A DNA stretch of 20,399 nucleotides, taken from the NCBI GenBank assembly GCA_019648995.1, contig BLXT01003024.1, positions 719,531-739,929 on the forward strand, given 5' to 3'. The translations under genes were made by a program, and so were the position numbers. Below, piece by piece: positions 1 through 9,779 of this stretch (within the stretch, counting starts at the first letter, position 1; the number at the start of each line of letters is the position of its first letter). Origin of the DNA: Plakobranchus ocellatus. Taxonomy: Eukaryota; Mollusca; Gastropoda; Plakobranchidae. The notes under the pieces are model-generated. The model did not search any database and had not been told where the DNA came from. It saw nothing but the letters and a program-made list of their open reading frames with translations.

Positions 1-316
1 GGGAGGAAGGAAGTTGCCATGAGGAAAAACAAAAACAAAATTGGTGCTATCTTTTTATTGTAGCTGGGCAAACGTAAGTTTTTCTTCAAAACATGAAGTA
101 ACTCTACAGATCTCACAATGGGAACTGTTTGATGTTACAATGACTAACATTATCATTCAACAAAAACTGTAGAAACCATGAAAATAACTTTGGCAGTGGT
201 GAATTATGCAATGCGACTGTTTATTTGTAGATCCTTAGATGTAGCATTGTGGTCTTGGCTTCCTGTGTGGATAACCTTTCCTTCTAATATATATTTTTAT
301 AAAGTATAAATACTAA
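1..316. other. Intronic sequence upstream of the first visible CASD1 exon
   Basis: No coding exon is recognisable here on either strand. The sequence is AT-rich and precedes the LINE insertion. It is most simply the 3' part of a CASD1 intron, because the next + strand exon starts inside the protein and upstream exons must lie before the window. No residues expected just before the 625 exon of CASD1 can be read here. Confidence 0.5.
308..316. repeat. Left target-site duplication of the LINE fragment
   Basis: AAATACTAA occurs here and again, identically, immediately after the TGA-rich tail of the LINE fragment. This fits target-primed reverse transcription. The boundary may shift by a base or so because of adjacent A residues. 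Confidence 0.65.
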
Positions 317-553
317 CATGCCACCTTTCTGGGTCACATGATGAGAAGAGGAAAACTGGAACATTTGGTAACAACAGAAAAGTTTGTAGGAAAAAGAAGC
401 AGAGGAAGACAAAGGGAGAAGATAATGGATGGACTGGCCACATGGCTTGGACCAGGAAAAGTGTTGGATATACTGGCCGCCATCAAAGATAGGGATTTGT
501 GGAGGGACATGATCGCCAACGCTTGCAAGCAAGGCACTTGATGATGATGATGA
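317..553 (+). mobile_element. 5'-truncated non-LTR retrotransposon (LINE, RTE-like) 3' tail
   Basis: A reading frame from about 320 to the stop at 539-541 encodes the C-terminal tail seen after the reverse transcriptase in many invertebrate LINE proteins. Typical pieces are LGHMMRRGKLEHLVTT, KRSRGRQREKIMDGLATW and RDLWRDMIANACKQGT. The stop is followed by a short (ATG/TGA)n run, a 3' end common in RTE-type elements. The fragment is flanked by a perfect 9-bp direct repeat, AAATACTAA, at 308-316 and 554-562, which looks like a target-site duplication. About 237 bp remain, so the copy is severely 5'-truncated and cannot move by itself. It lies in the same direction as CASD1, in an intron. The family name is by recognition of the tail motif; the clade is less certain. 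Confidence 0.82.
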
Positions 554-562
554 AAATACTAA
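554..562. repeat. Right target-site duplication of the LINE fragment
   Basis: Second exact copy of AAATACTAA, directly after the ATGATGATGATGA tail. It ends about 62 bp before the first base of the CASD1 exon at 625. Confidence 0.65.
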
Positions 563-624
563 GTAGCATATATGTCTCCCTTTGGGTAAGTTTGATAAAT
601 TGTTTTTTTCTTTTCTTCCTCCAG

Positions 625-729
625 GTATTTTTTGAGAAAGTCTTCTTGACGCGGCCAATCAAAGCTCTGTTTGTCACATCAGATGACTCCATACATGAAT
701 GGCGTTTCCGATGGCAACTAGACAGGCTT
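625..729 (+). CDS. CASD1: CASD1 exon a (first in window)
   Basis: The acceptor is a strong pyrimidine tract ending in CCTCCAG at 624; the donor is CTT|GTAGGT at 730. The exon encodes 35 residues containing [14 protein letters not shown] and [12 protein letters not shown], matching the family pattern of FEK, PIK, EW and FRW..LDR. Reading past the donor runs straight into the satellite below, so the splice is needed to keep the family sequence. Confidence 0.9.
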
Positions 730-3700
730 GTAGGTCTTTTTGATGCCTGCATGTATCTCACGCTCTATCTCTGTCTTCACATCTGTTATCTGTCTCTGTC
801 TTCACATCTGTGATCTGTCTCTATCTGCACATCTATGATCTGTCTTCATGTGTGCAGTCTGCAACCTTTGTCTGCACATCTGTGATCTGTTTTTCTCTCT
901 GCACACTTGTGATCTGTCTCTGCACATCTATGATCTGTCTTCATGTGTGCAGTCTGCAACCTGTCTTTGTCTGCACATCAGTGATCTGTCTCTCTCTGCA
1001 CACTTGTGATCTGTCTCTGCACATCTATGATCTGTCTTCATGTGTACAATTTGTCTGCACATCTGTGATCTGTCTCTCTCTCTGCACACTTGTGATCTGT
1101 CACTGCACATCTGTGATCTGTCTTCATGTGTGCAGTCTGCAACCTGTCTTTGTCTGCACATCAGTGATCTGTCTCTCTCTCTGCACACTTGTGATCTGTC
1201 TCTGCACATCTATGATCTGTCTTCATGTATGCAGTCTGCAACCTGTCTTTGTCTGCACATCAGTGATCTGTCTCTCTCTCTCTTCACACTTGTAATCTGT
1301 CTCTCTGCACATCTGTGATCTGTCTCTCTCTGTGCACACTCATGATCTGTCCCTGTCTGCACATATGTGATTTGTCTCTGTCTGCACATCTGTAATCTGT
1401 CTTATCTATGTGCAGTCAGTGAACCACAATTCTGTGTCCACATCCTTGATTTCTATCTTTTAATTTTTCTGACAGCAAAATTGTTGCAAAACAATAATTT
1501 TGAGACAGATTAAGATATCTGGGATTTAGTAAATTCTCTCTCAGGCTGTGAGCCAGATTATAACACATTGTTTTGCAAATATGAAGTAGGGATTTTCCTT
1601 CTCTCTGACAGACAGGCTTTACAGGAAGACAATGATTTTACACTCTTTTACCACCTCCTCTCTATGTTGGCAATCATCAAATCTCTCCTGTTCTGTTTGT
1701 CTCTATGTTATCAGCTACCAATCTTTCTTGTTGCTCTTTATTTCAGGGACTGCCTGTACAGTTACTTATTTAGTGTGTACTGGTAATTTTTTCTTTTTCA
1801 TTGCATTTTTTTTTTGACTAAGATTTTTACTGCAGGAGGAATTATCAATAAAAATGCCTTGAAACCCTTTCGAGTGAGTTGGAAAAGGCATTTTGAACAC
1901 CTGTTGTAGTTGGAAGATTTAAAAAAAAAAATGTAACTTTTTTTTCCCATTGAGGTTTGCAGTGATCAAAACTACAGTAGGCTATGTTGATTCTGAGCTT
2001 AGATATGAAACTGTGAAGTTTTTATAAAATAAAATATGTAGCTTTTGAAAAAGGAAAAATCGACAACTTGAGATTTTTTTCTGTAAAGGCGTATATGTGA
2101 TATCTGGCTTACTAGGGCTTGTCTTGAAAGAAGTATGGTAGCACACAGCTTTGTGCATTTACACAATGATATATTAGCAGTGAAATTTTTAAAGATAATT
2201 TATTCCATGCTTTTTCATGCCTAGTAAAGATAATTAAAAAAAAAAAATAGTGTGTTTGCATTAGAAGAAAATTTTTCCCAAAGAAAAAAAAAACAAAAAA
2301 AAAAGAAAAGATAACATTACAGGACAAAATAACCAAGATTATCTTCTCTTAGAAATTGAATTTTGATTGGCACTGTAAAACTCTCCTCAACATCTTGCAC
2401 TTCTACAGTTTAGATCAAGAAGAAATAAGGATGTCTTTTGAGGCAAAGCAGTTTTCGATGCATTAACTCTACAAAATTACAATCTTAGTCGTTAACCTCT
2501 GTTTTGGTAAATTACAATCTTAGTTGTTAACCTCTGTTTTTTGTTCTATCTTCTTCATTTCAGAGCCCTGTGTACGGCATGCTTTTTGCTTTTGGCTACA
2601 AAGTGTTGGTGCGCTACAAAATAATCCGCACAGACAGCACGGAAAACCTCTTTTCAAATCCCATTTCATGGGCGCTGTGTGTTCTGTCCCTACTAGGTTT
2701 AGCTGTAAGTCTGTGTGTAAAACCACATGAATTGATTTTACTATCAGTAAGCTGTATTATAAATGTTTTTAAATGCTCTCTAAACATGCAACTTAGTTGG
2801 AACCCTTGACTGGCTGTCTTTATTTTGGTTAAAGTTAGGAGAAAAAAAGAAATGAAGTAAATTAATCTTTAAATGTGATTATTTTTTAATGAATAAAATG
2901 CCATTAGGTTTAAATCTCTTGCTCTTATTTCTCTATTAGCATATACAACATTGCTGTCAATGTCTCCTCCGTAAATTTCAAATTACACAGCTCTACACAT
3001 TGTTTTAAAGAAAATTTATTAGAAATAGCAATGGTAAGTGGTAGCATAGTATTAGCAGTATCATCATCATCATCATCATCATCAGCCACAGTAGCAGCAG
3101 CTGCAACAGTAATGGCATTTGTAGTGGCACCGGTAGCTTCAATAACAGTGATAGTAGTGGAGGTGGCATTATCAGAACCTTCATTTTGGAGTAAAGTCTT
3201 ACCCTCCTTTCTCTTAGGAATCTATGAGAAGACAATCGGTTTCAATTGGGCAAGATGGTTCGGTGAAATGAAGAGTGATTTGCTGTTGGAAAATTTTCCA
3301 AACTCCAAAAAAAAAATCCCCAACCACATAACAACAAAACAAAGAGGAAAATTAAACCCAAAGAAAAAAAAACCTCTCAGCAGGGAGAAAATCCAGTTGA
3401 AGTACTGGTATTTTCCCTGTGCTTCTTCACTTCTATTCGCTCTTATCTCCTCGTCTTTTTTTCCTGTGCCTGTTTATTTTAACTCTTCCATATGTATCTT
3501 TCTGCATAACTCTTTGTCTTCCTGTGCTGTAATTTTGCCTCCTTCCTCTCCCCAGGGGAGTTCATAATCCCCTATTTCTCTGTGTTTTCTCTCCCTCCAG
3601 AGTTACACCATCTTCTCAGTGCTGTGCAGTAACAAGTACCAGTGTAATGATGTGCACTCCTACCTCGTGTTTCTGCCTGTAAGACAAAATTCTGATGGGA

Positions 3701-4970
3701 ACTTGGCTGACTAGACAATGCACAGATTTCAGCAGTAGTTGCTATTCTTTTCCGTGCTAATTTATTAATTTTGAAGAATATAGAAGGATTAAAGAGAGCA
3801 TTGTTTGCCATTTTGTATGTGTAATCTTTGAGTCAGGCATTATTTTGAGATACAAAATGGGGAAATAGGAAGAAAATGTATGTAGGTGTAAGGCTAACTA
3901 TTATAGATGTGGAACTATACAGCAGGTATACATGAGATGACACAACATTGAACTGCTGTTGTAGCCTCTCTCACGGCTTTCCCTATGAGAAAGGTGAAAG
4001 TTCAGTAATTGTTGTGTAAAGTCTATGGACAATACAGTTGTGTTAGTCTATAGACAATATTACACTCCGTTTGGCTGTGCCAGAATTATAGTAAAGTGTT
4101 AGGATGCTTTAACAAGAATTATAAATATTGCAGCATTTTCAGTTCCGATCAAGATGAATCAACTCTCTCATACTTTAATTTGTTTCTAAGTCTTAAGTGT
4201 CGTGTTTTTTTCTTTCTTCTCGCTTTTTTTAGCAAATCAAATGACTTTATTATTTTAGAAATGTCCTATGTTTGAGCAAATAATTGCTACAATTACCTAT
4301 AGTTATCTAACTATGAAAAAAAATGACATGATTACATTGATTCTATCTATTTATGCTGATGCAATTTTATCAAAACACAGAGAAAATCAATGAATGAGAT
4401 TCAAAAAAATTTTTTTTCCAGATTATATCATTTGTTCTGTTGCGGAACATCCCAGGGTTTTTGCGGACTCGCTACAGTTCCTTTTTCGCTTGGTTCGGTA
4501 GAATATCTTTAGAGGTAAGGTTTTTCATGTTGTTGTCTCTAAATTAAGGGAAGTTTTATATTATAGCAAGTATGATGTGATATAGAATGTTTTATCTGTA
4601 AACAGCTCTGATACCTTTTTTCTCGCTTTCTCTCTTTTTTTTTTCATTCTAGTAAAGAATTCAGTCATTTTGTGTAAACTTGAATGGTATAATTATATCT
4701 TTGCTTCTACAGCTTTTCATCAGCCAGTATCACATATGGATGGCTGCAGATACGCACGGTGTGTTGGTGCTGATTCCACGCTACCCTGTTCTTAATGTGG
4801 TCATCACATCCTTCATTTTCGTTGTGACGGCCCACGAAATCAATGTCATCACACGCACGCTGTGTAGCTATGCCGTGCCTCAGGATCTGCGCTCACTGCT
4901 GCGTAACATTCTCGTTTTTGTGGCTGTGCTGGTACCGTTGTGCCATGTGAATGGTTTATTAAGGTTTTAG
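625..4970 (+). CDS. CASD1: CASD1, sialic acid O-acetyltransferase, C-terminal part (5 exons, 5'-partial)
   Basis: Five exons (625-729, 2564-2704, 3601-3678, 4422-4514, 4713-4970) join in one frame to 224 residues plus TAG. All four junctions are phase 0 with GT...AG introns. CASD1 transfers acetyl groups to sialic acid (CMP-Neu5Ac to the 9-O-acetyl form) in the Golgi. Its luminal SGNH-type catalytic domain is N-terminal and outside this window. What is seen is the C-terminal multi-pass membrane region of the Cas1p-like acyltransferase family. It includes [44 protein letters not shown] and the very conserved [14 protein letters not shown] plus [13 protein letters not shown] with its invariant-looking His. 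Hydrophobic segments follow at [18 protein letters not shown] and [17 protein letters not shown]. The family match is strong along the whole length; vertebrate CASD1 is about 800 residues, so roughly the last quarter is present. The exact donor sugar in this animal is inference. Confidence 0.93.
764..1411 (+). repeat. Minisatellite with about 96-bp higher-order unit built from roughly 20-24-bp subunits
   Basis: Subunits resemble CTGCACATCTGTGATCTGTC. They are grouped into a longer unit marked by CTTCATGTGTGCAGTCTGCA. That marker starts at about 844, 940, 1036, 1122 and 1221, giving spacings of 96, 96, 86 and 99 bp. The array starts about 35 bp after the donor of the CASD1 exon at 625-729, so it occupies the first third of that intron. 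Because 96 is a multiple of three, long Cys-rich reading frames appear on both strands (for example 810-1295 on +). They have no family resemblance and I read them as by-products of the repeat. Confidence 0.88.
1412..2473. other. Rest of CASD1 intron, no gene seen
   Basis: AT-rich intron with several poly(A) and poly(T) runs. Short reading frames at about 1568-1817 are hydrophobic and phenylalanine-rich, as expected from T-rich DNA, and match nothing I recognise. No exon with plausible splice sites and family similarity is visible. Confidence 0.5.
2474..2543 (+). repeat. 35-bp tandem duplication at the intron 3' end
   Basis: Two copies of a 35-bp segment beginning AAATTACAATCTTAG and containing GTTAACCTCTGTTTT lie end to end (2474-2508 and 2509-2543). 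They differ at only a few bases. The second copy ends 20 bp before the first base of exon 2564-2704. Each copy carries a TTAAC branch-point-like word followed by a pyrimidine run. Confidence 0.85.
2564..2704 (+). CDS. CASD1: CASD1 exon b
   Basis: The acceptor is TTCATTTCAG at 2563 and the donor GCT|GTAAGT at 2705. It encodes 47 residues. The start [13 protein letters not shown] and the later ENLFSNPIS match CASD1; the last residues ([12 protein letters not shown]) begin a membrane segment that continues in the next exon. Phase 0 at both ends. Confidence 0.92.
3041..3175 (+). repeat. Imperfect trinucleotide repeat tract in CASD1 intron
   Basis: A pure (ATC)n run at about 3060-3083 passes into degenerate AGT/AGC/GTA-type triplets. 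The triplet structure keeps a frame open (3031-3567, + strand) that would give a Ser/Ala/Val-rich product ending in low-complexity lysines. It lies wholly within the intron before exon 3601 and I do not regard it as coding. Confidence 0.75.
3601..3678 (+). CDS. CASD1: CASD1 exon c
   Basis: The acceptor is CTCCCTCCAG at 3600 and the donor CCT|GTAAGA at 3679. The 26 residues ([17 protein letters not shown] then VHSYLVFLP) align with the family loop having paired cysteines around NK.EC/NKYQC. Phase 0 at both ends. An alternative upstream AG at about 3555 would add a stop codon, so this start is preferred. Confidence 0.9.
4422..4514 (+). CDS. CASD1: CASD1 exon d
   Basis: The acceptor is TTTTTTTCCAG at 4421 and the donor GAG|GTAAGG at 4515. 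It encodes 31 residues, [12 protein letters not shown] then [24 protein letters not shown] and [12 protein letters not shown] are among the best conserved stretches of CASD1. Phase 0 at both ends. Confidence 0.95.
4713..4970 (+). CDS. CASD1: CASD1 terminal exon with stop codon
   Basis: The acceptor is TTGCTTCTACAG at 4712; the stop TAG is at 4968-4970. The 85 residues begin [20 protein letters not shown], the family motif containing the conserved His. They continue with [29 protein letters not shown], and a final hydrophobic segment [16 protein letters not shown]. The protein ends HVNGLLRF. A terminal exon is expected here because vertebrate CASD1 also ends soon after the last membrane segment. 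Confidence 0.95.
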   Translation, partial: LFISQYHIWMAADTHGVLVLIPRYPVLNVVITSFIFVVTAHEINVITRTLCSYAVPQDLRSLLRNILVFVAVLVPLCHVNGLLRF

Positions 4971-5046
4971 GCTTGAGGAATAGCAAGGTGGGTGTGGAGA
5001 GAAGGAGAGAGAGCAAGAGAGTAGAGAGAAAAAGAAAGATTGATTA

Positions 5047-5072
5047 ATTGACTGATTGACCAATCAACCAAT
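5047..5072 (+). other. Small inverted repeat about 75 bp after the CASD1 stop
   Basis: Arms 5047-5058 (ATTGACTGATTG) and 5061-5072 (CAATCAACCAAT) pair except for two central positions, with a 2-base loop in DNA terms. In RNA the loop would have to open slightly. No function is known to me; it may be chance in a GATT-rich tract. Confidence 0.35.
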
Positions 5073-5610
5073 ATTACTCCAAAAATACACATTACATTTT
5101 TTTTCATGACAATTTATGGTATACTTTGATTGGACTTATCATTATGAGGTAACTGGGATAAAACCAGCGCAAATTTTATTTTAGACACATTGAGCTATTA
5201 TCACCATGTATAAGCTTCTTATTAATACATTTACATAAAAACTACTGATGTCGTCATCCCAATTCTGTCAAAAGATACACAAATTTAAGAGAGTATTCTT
5301 ATATCTTTGAATTAAGAAAAATTTGTGCGTGACCTTTGTGTAAAAATATCCACAGCTATTTGTGCCTGGTCTACCCTTGTCGTTCCATCATGTGTGTCTG
5401 AATTGTGACAATCTGCTGTGACAGATGAGAGTTATTTACCACATAGTTGCCAAGCCATACCAAACAAATGTTATTGACTTTTTCAAAACAATGTTTTTTC
5501 ATGTTTATTTTTGCTTCATATTTATTTCTTAAAAAATGCAATTGAGCAAAGAGTTGGTGAAAATACTTTACTCTGTAAAGGCATTTTAATGTCTGAATGT
5601 AAATATTTCT

Positions 5611-5830
5611 CTGTCATGTTTAGTTCTTGTCCTATCAGTACATGTGGCGTCCTTTTTTTTTCTGCTCTACAATAGTTCTGGTCCATGCCATATTTCTTTA
5701 GTCCTTTTTTCTGCTCTGCAAAAGTTCTAGTCTCAGCTATACCTTTGTCGTCCCTTTTTGTCACTCTACATCAATTCTTGTAGTAGACAAATCTCTCTAG
5801 CTGTTTATTCTGCTCTATAACAGATCTAGT
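5611..5830 (+). repeat. 49-bp tandem repeat, about five diverged copies
   Basis: The core TTTTTTCTGCTCTACAATAG recurs with its CTCT element near 5667, 5716, 5766 and 5815 (spacing 49-50 bp). A weaker first copy lies near 5615. Each unit combines a T-rich run, CTGCTCT and a following AGTTCTAGT-like word. Copies are clearly diverged, so the expansion is not recent. It lies in the likely CASD1 3' UTR. Confidence 0.75.
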
Positions 5831-5909
5831 TCAAGTGTTTTCTTGTGATATGTGCACTGAACGCCCACTCTGTGATGTTTGACAAGTTGTAACTTGCAAC
5901 AAATTTTGA

Positions 5910-5915
5910 ATTAAA
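5910..5915 (+). terminator. Candidate poly(A) signal for CASD1 (ATTAAA)
   Basis: ATTAAA, the commonest variant of AATAAA, lies about 940 bases after the CASD1 stop. It is followed after about 12 bases by TTTTGTGCTTTGTG (5928-5941), a good GU-rich downstream element. It is the first well-formed signal pair I see on this strand after the stop. Transcript data would settle its use. Confidence 0.42.
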
Positions 5916-7281
5916 GCATGTCCTAGCTTTTGTGCTTTGTGAACAATCATCTTTATTTTTTTATCAAACATGTTGGTTATCATTCAAATTAGCATTTTGA
6001 ATGTAAAATTGTAGAGTTGATGGATCAGATCGATGTGCTAAACTGTGTGTTTGTTTGCATTTTTTTATATAGGGGACTCAGTTTGAGCAAACTGGGAAAC
6101 TAGAAATATGCTGTGATGCATCTGCTCATGTTTCCTTCAGGTTGACTCTACTCTTTTATCCTATCTCTATCTATTACAAAAATACAAGTACAATATTTTA
6201 AAAAAATGTTTTGGCTTCATTTATTGCTAAGCATGTGCATTAGGAAGATTAGTTAGGGAAAATTTTTTTTTGGTCTTTTTCTTTAGTTTCGTGAACATGT
6301 TTGTGCCTTAATCTCTCTATGCACTGGATTCGTCTAATTTGGAGTTAAGTTTTTTTAAGAATTTGTGACAAGCTTCTGAATTTTCTCGTAGGTACCGCAC
6401 TAAAATCTGTCTTTTTTTCTACATTGTCATTCATCATAAACCATATGATGACCAAGAAAAAAAATTCTAATGAACTTGATACCTCAATTTGTGATTCTAC
6501 CCCTCGCCATAGCTATGTTTTGTCAACTATTAGACGTGTCATTTTAGTATAAGATCTTACACTGCCAAATGTTTTTGCAAATGTATGAGATTTGTCATTA
6601 CATCTTCCTGTGCAAAACTGGGAGGAGACTTGGGATATGTGAAAACTAAAGCATTTTCTTATGCTGAGAGTGTCAGATTTGACATAGTTTTTTTCATTCT
6701 TATGTTGATCTGTTTATATTTGTACATACAGAGATATCATGTATGGAGTCAAATGAGTTGACAAACATTTCTTGTTGTTTCCTACAATAATTATGTACAT
6801 TTATCTTCCTTAATTTTATGTTTTCTTGAAACTCAGACGGAGAGACAAAATGAAAGCAAAATGAGGGATGATCTTAACACTTAGGCTGATAAAGTGACTA
6901 CATCGGCCCCTACAATTGTAGTTCATAGAGGGGTCTTCAAAGGGTTAAAGCAGAAAAGGAAACTGTGAAGACAGGACATTCTTTGCAATGATCGTGCTTT
7001 TGTTTATAGTGAACATTTTTGCGCAAAATTTAAAAGTTGGACTGATTATCAATTTGACTATTGTCTCATCAGGGAGTTTGAATCAATGGTCCTCTGCTGC
7101 ATGCATTTCATTTCCCTTCTTCTCCATTTTATTTCAAAGGAAAAAAAAGAGAGAGAGAGTAACGGGGCAGGATAAGTCTGGCATATAATAGAAGAGAAGA
7201 AGGAGATTGCGTGATGGCCAAAAAACAAACAGTGATGCATCAGGATTTTGTAAATGTGTCAGCCTTGGCCAATCTGTGAAG

Positions 7282-7323
7282 TCTAATGTAAAAATTGATC
7301 TCTCTAATGTAAAAATTGATCTG
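7282..7323 (+). repeat. 21-bp tandem duplication
   Basis: TCTAATGTAAAAATTGATC occurs twice with a 21-bp step (7282 and 7303), identical over 19-20 bases. A very local and apparently recent duplication. Confidence 0.85.
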
Positions 7324-8644
7324 CCCATGCTGCTTTGCTATAGATTCATAGGTTCACTTGCTTTTCACAAGCTTGAATAATAACTCCAGCATTCCAGTGA
7401 GCACCCAAGACTGAGCTTTTGAGGCCTTTTTTGAAAATGAATTAAAAAATAACAACATGAGCAATTGATCCAAATTTTTTGGATTTGAATGTTCAAATAT
7501 AAGATTTAATTTTAAAATCCCAAAAAATAATTTTACTTATACCTTTTTGTTTAATGCTTTTTCAAAAAGGGTCCCTAAAGTAAATTGCTCCTCACATAAA
7601 TTTTCCTGAACCCAGACACACCCTCATGTATCTGCTCTAAACTCAAATAAAATAAGTAAACTCTGAATTTTTAAGTTTTTATTTATCTGACTAAAGTTCA
7701 TCTCAAGGTCTGAAACTGGGAAAATGAATGCATTGAGTAAATTATTGTGTTATGCATATTTAAAAAAAAAATAATAGTTTTGTTGTTTTCTGAGAGTGAG
7801 GAGTGAATGTTTGAGGTACCATCTTCTTCTGCTAGCAGCTCTCATCATTGTCACTTCTTCTGCATGGCCACCTGCTGTGCTTTATTTTGAATTTTTTAAC
7901 TAGATTTATTAGATATAGATTGTTCATTCCATTTCATAGACTTGGATATTTCCTTGTCTGAGCTTGATTCCAACTCTGACGGCTTTGATCTAACAGTAGA
8001 TTTGGATCTGCAGTCTGGATTTGGGGTGAATTTGGGAATCTAAATCTAAATTGTAATAAAACTCTGACTCGTCTTGGTATGTTTCTAAACAAATTCCGCC
8101 CCTCTAATATGATGTAAAAAGCTAAACCAAATAAATGTAGATCTAGATCTAGGTCTAGATTCAATATCAATTGTCATCATTTGAAGCCCAGATTTTGGTT
8201 CTTTCTGTTGTTATAGTTTTTAATTTGTATAAAATCAGGGATGCATTCAGTTGTGAAAACTTTTAAAGTGCAGATTCAAGCAGTCTCTTCTTTTACAGTA
8301 AGGGACTAGTCCCACAACAGTAGCGGTATTTTTAGGTGGGTGTCTGATCTTAAAGTCCGTCCCGCAAGGTGTGCAAGCAGTCTTTTTAACACTTTTATGT
8401 GGCCCGCAGCAGTTGCGGAACCAGTCTCAAGTGAGGTAATATATAATTATTTGAACTAATTTTCTAGTCCTGAATGCCAAGTATGAAAAATTTTACCATG
8501 ATTAAAGTAAACCCTGCTTAAGTTGATTCCGACTTTCTGGGTTAATTGGGATTTCTATGGAAATATTTTCAAACCAAAGGAAAAAGAAAAACTTAAGTTT
8601 TGAGCTACAAATCATTGAATCAAAAAAGAGCCTGCTATGATAAA

Positions 8645-8880
8645 ATATGCTAATAGCTTTACATATACAAATTGATGTTCAGTAACTTGCCAAAGTGTTA
8701 TTGTGATATCTTCAATAGTAATTTCATTTTTTGCATTACTTTGCATATTATGAACGTGCAATCTGGCAATAGAGTTACAGATGTAAACTCAGTATTTAGT
8801 GATTAGTCAAAGCGTTATTGTGATCTCTCTTTAGGAAATCCTGGCATTATTATCCCTCTCAATAACATGATAGTGCTTTA
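8645..8880 (+). repeat. Diverged tandem duplication with about 117-bp step
   Basis: CAAAGTGTTATTGTGAT at 8691 matches CAAAGCGTTATTGTGAT at 8808. The preceding 40 bases also align loosely, including GCTAATAGCTTTACA with GGCAATAGAGTTACA. The right halves after GTGAT have diverged. Confidence 0.6.
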
Positions 8881-9779
8881 AAAAAAATTAATTGTAAGCC
8901 ATATAATATTGAATAAAAATGTAAAATATTATTGCATTGTTTTTTTTTTAATATATTGACGCAAATGTAATCATCAACTTGGTTTGACATGACTGAGTGG
9001 TGCTCACATTAACATTCAGCATTGGGTTGTTGGTTTAAGTATGTATTGCAATGAAAAACCTTTTAATTTTTATATGCTTTGCACAGACAAGTGATATGTT
9101 TGCAAATGATAACATAATTTTATTATTTTCTCTTCAATGACAATCTAACATGGCTGTTCTTTGGTTTATGCCAATTAAAATGTTTTTCTGAATGACTGAA
9201 ATGAAAGCAAACCACCCCCTTGTACTGTGTGGGATCACTCTGGGACTACCAATCTCCTGTATTGTTGATTTAGTGTATTATCTAGGGATCTATGGTGTTT
9301 TATCATCTGGCCAAATGCCATTGCTTGAATTGTGCAGTTTGTAAAGTTGCTTCTTTAGGGAGGAACAGCTTGCTGTCTATGATCCTGATATTCATATTTA
9401 TAAAAATGTAGCCGTTTCTCCTCCATATACACCCCTCCCCCCACATCTTTTTTTTTTTTTTATAATTTAATCCTTGTGGCTTCAGTTTTTTGGGGGAGAC
9501 ATTCCTTGCAATATATTAAATTAGTTTTTGACTTTTTCAAACTATGTCAAATAAATTTGTCTTGAGATCAGTCCCATTGAGTCAGATCTTGCGTTGTTAG
9601 TATTTTTTTGTGAAAATAGTATTTGAAGTTTTTCTCACCCCTTCTTTTTGTCAATTTAATGAAGCAAAAGTGAAACCCTGATATCCTAAGGACAGAATTA
9701 CTATATCTCTATCAAGTTTATGACATGCTGTTTCTAACTGTGTCAGTGGTTTAAAATTAAATATTCAATTGAATCTAAT

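Larger units (their letters stand above)
4971..5935 (+). other. Probable CASD1 3' UTR
   Basis: No coding signal is seen after the stop. The end is set by the ATTAAA and GT-rich pair near 5910-5941, so its extent is a prediction. It contains a purine-rich GA tract just after the stop, a small hairpin and the 49-bp tandem repeat. A longer UTR using a later signal (for example near 12144) cannot be ruled out. Confidence 0.4.

Noticed and set aside
810..1295. Cys-rich 161-codon open frame on the + strand (and 928-1209 on the - strand)
   Set aside because: It lies wholly inside the 96-bp minisatellite; the open frame follows from the period being divisible by three. There is no family resemblance, and it is in a CASD1 intron.
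764..1411. CRISPR-like array
   Set aside because: Units are tandem without unique spacers, in an animal gene intron; it is a minisatellite.
3031..3567. 178-codon open frame on the + strand
   Set aside because: It is generated by an imperfect trinucleotide tract and A-rich codons within the CASD1 intron between 2705 and 3600. The composition is low complexity and no domain is visible.
4680..4712. Start of a separate small gene at an ATG-like codon before the last CASD1 exon
   Set aside because: The frame opens in intron sequence; the clear CTACAG acceptor at 4712 and the family match beginning at LFISQYHIW show that it is an internal exon.
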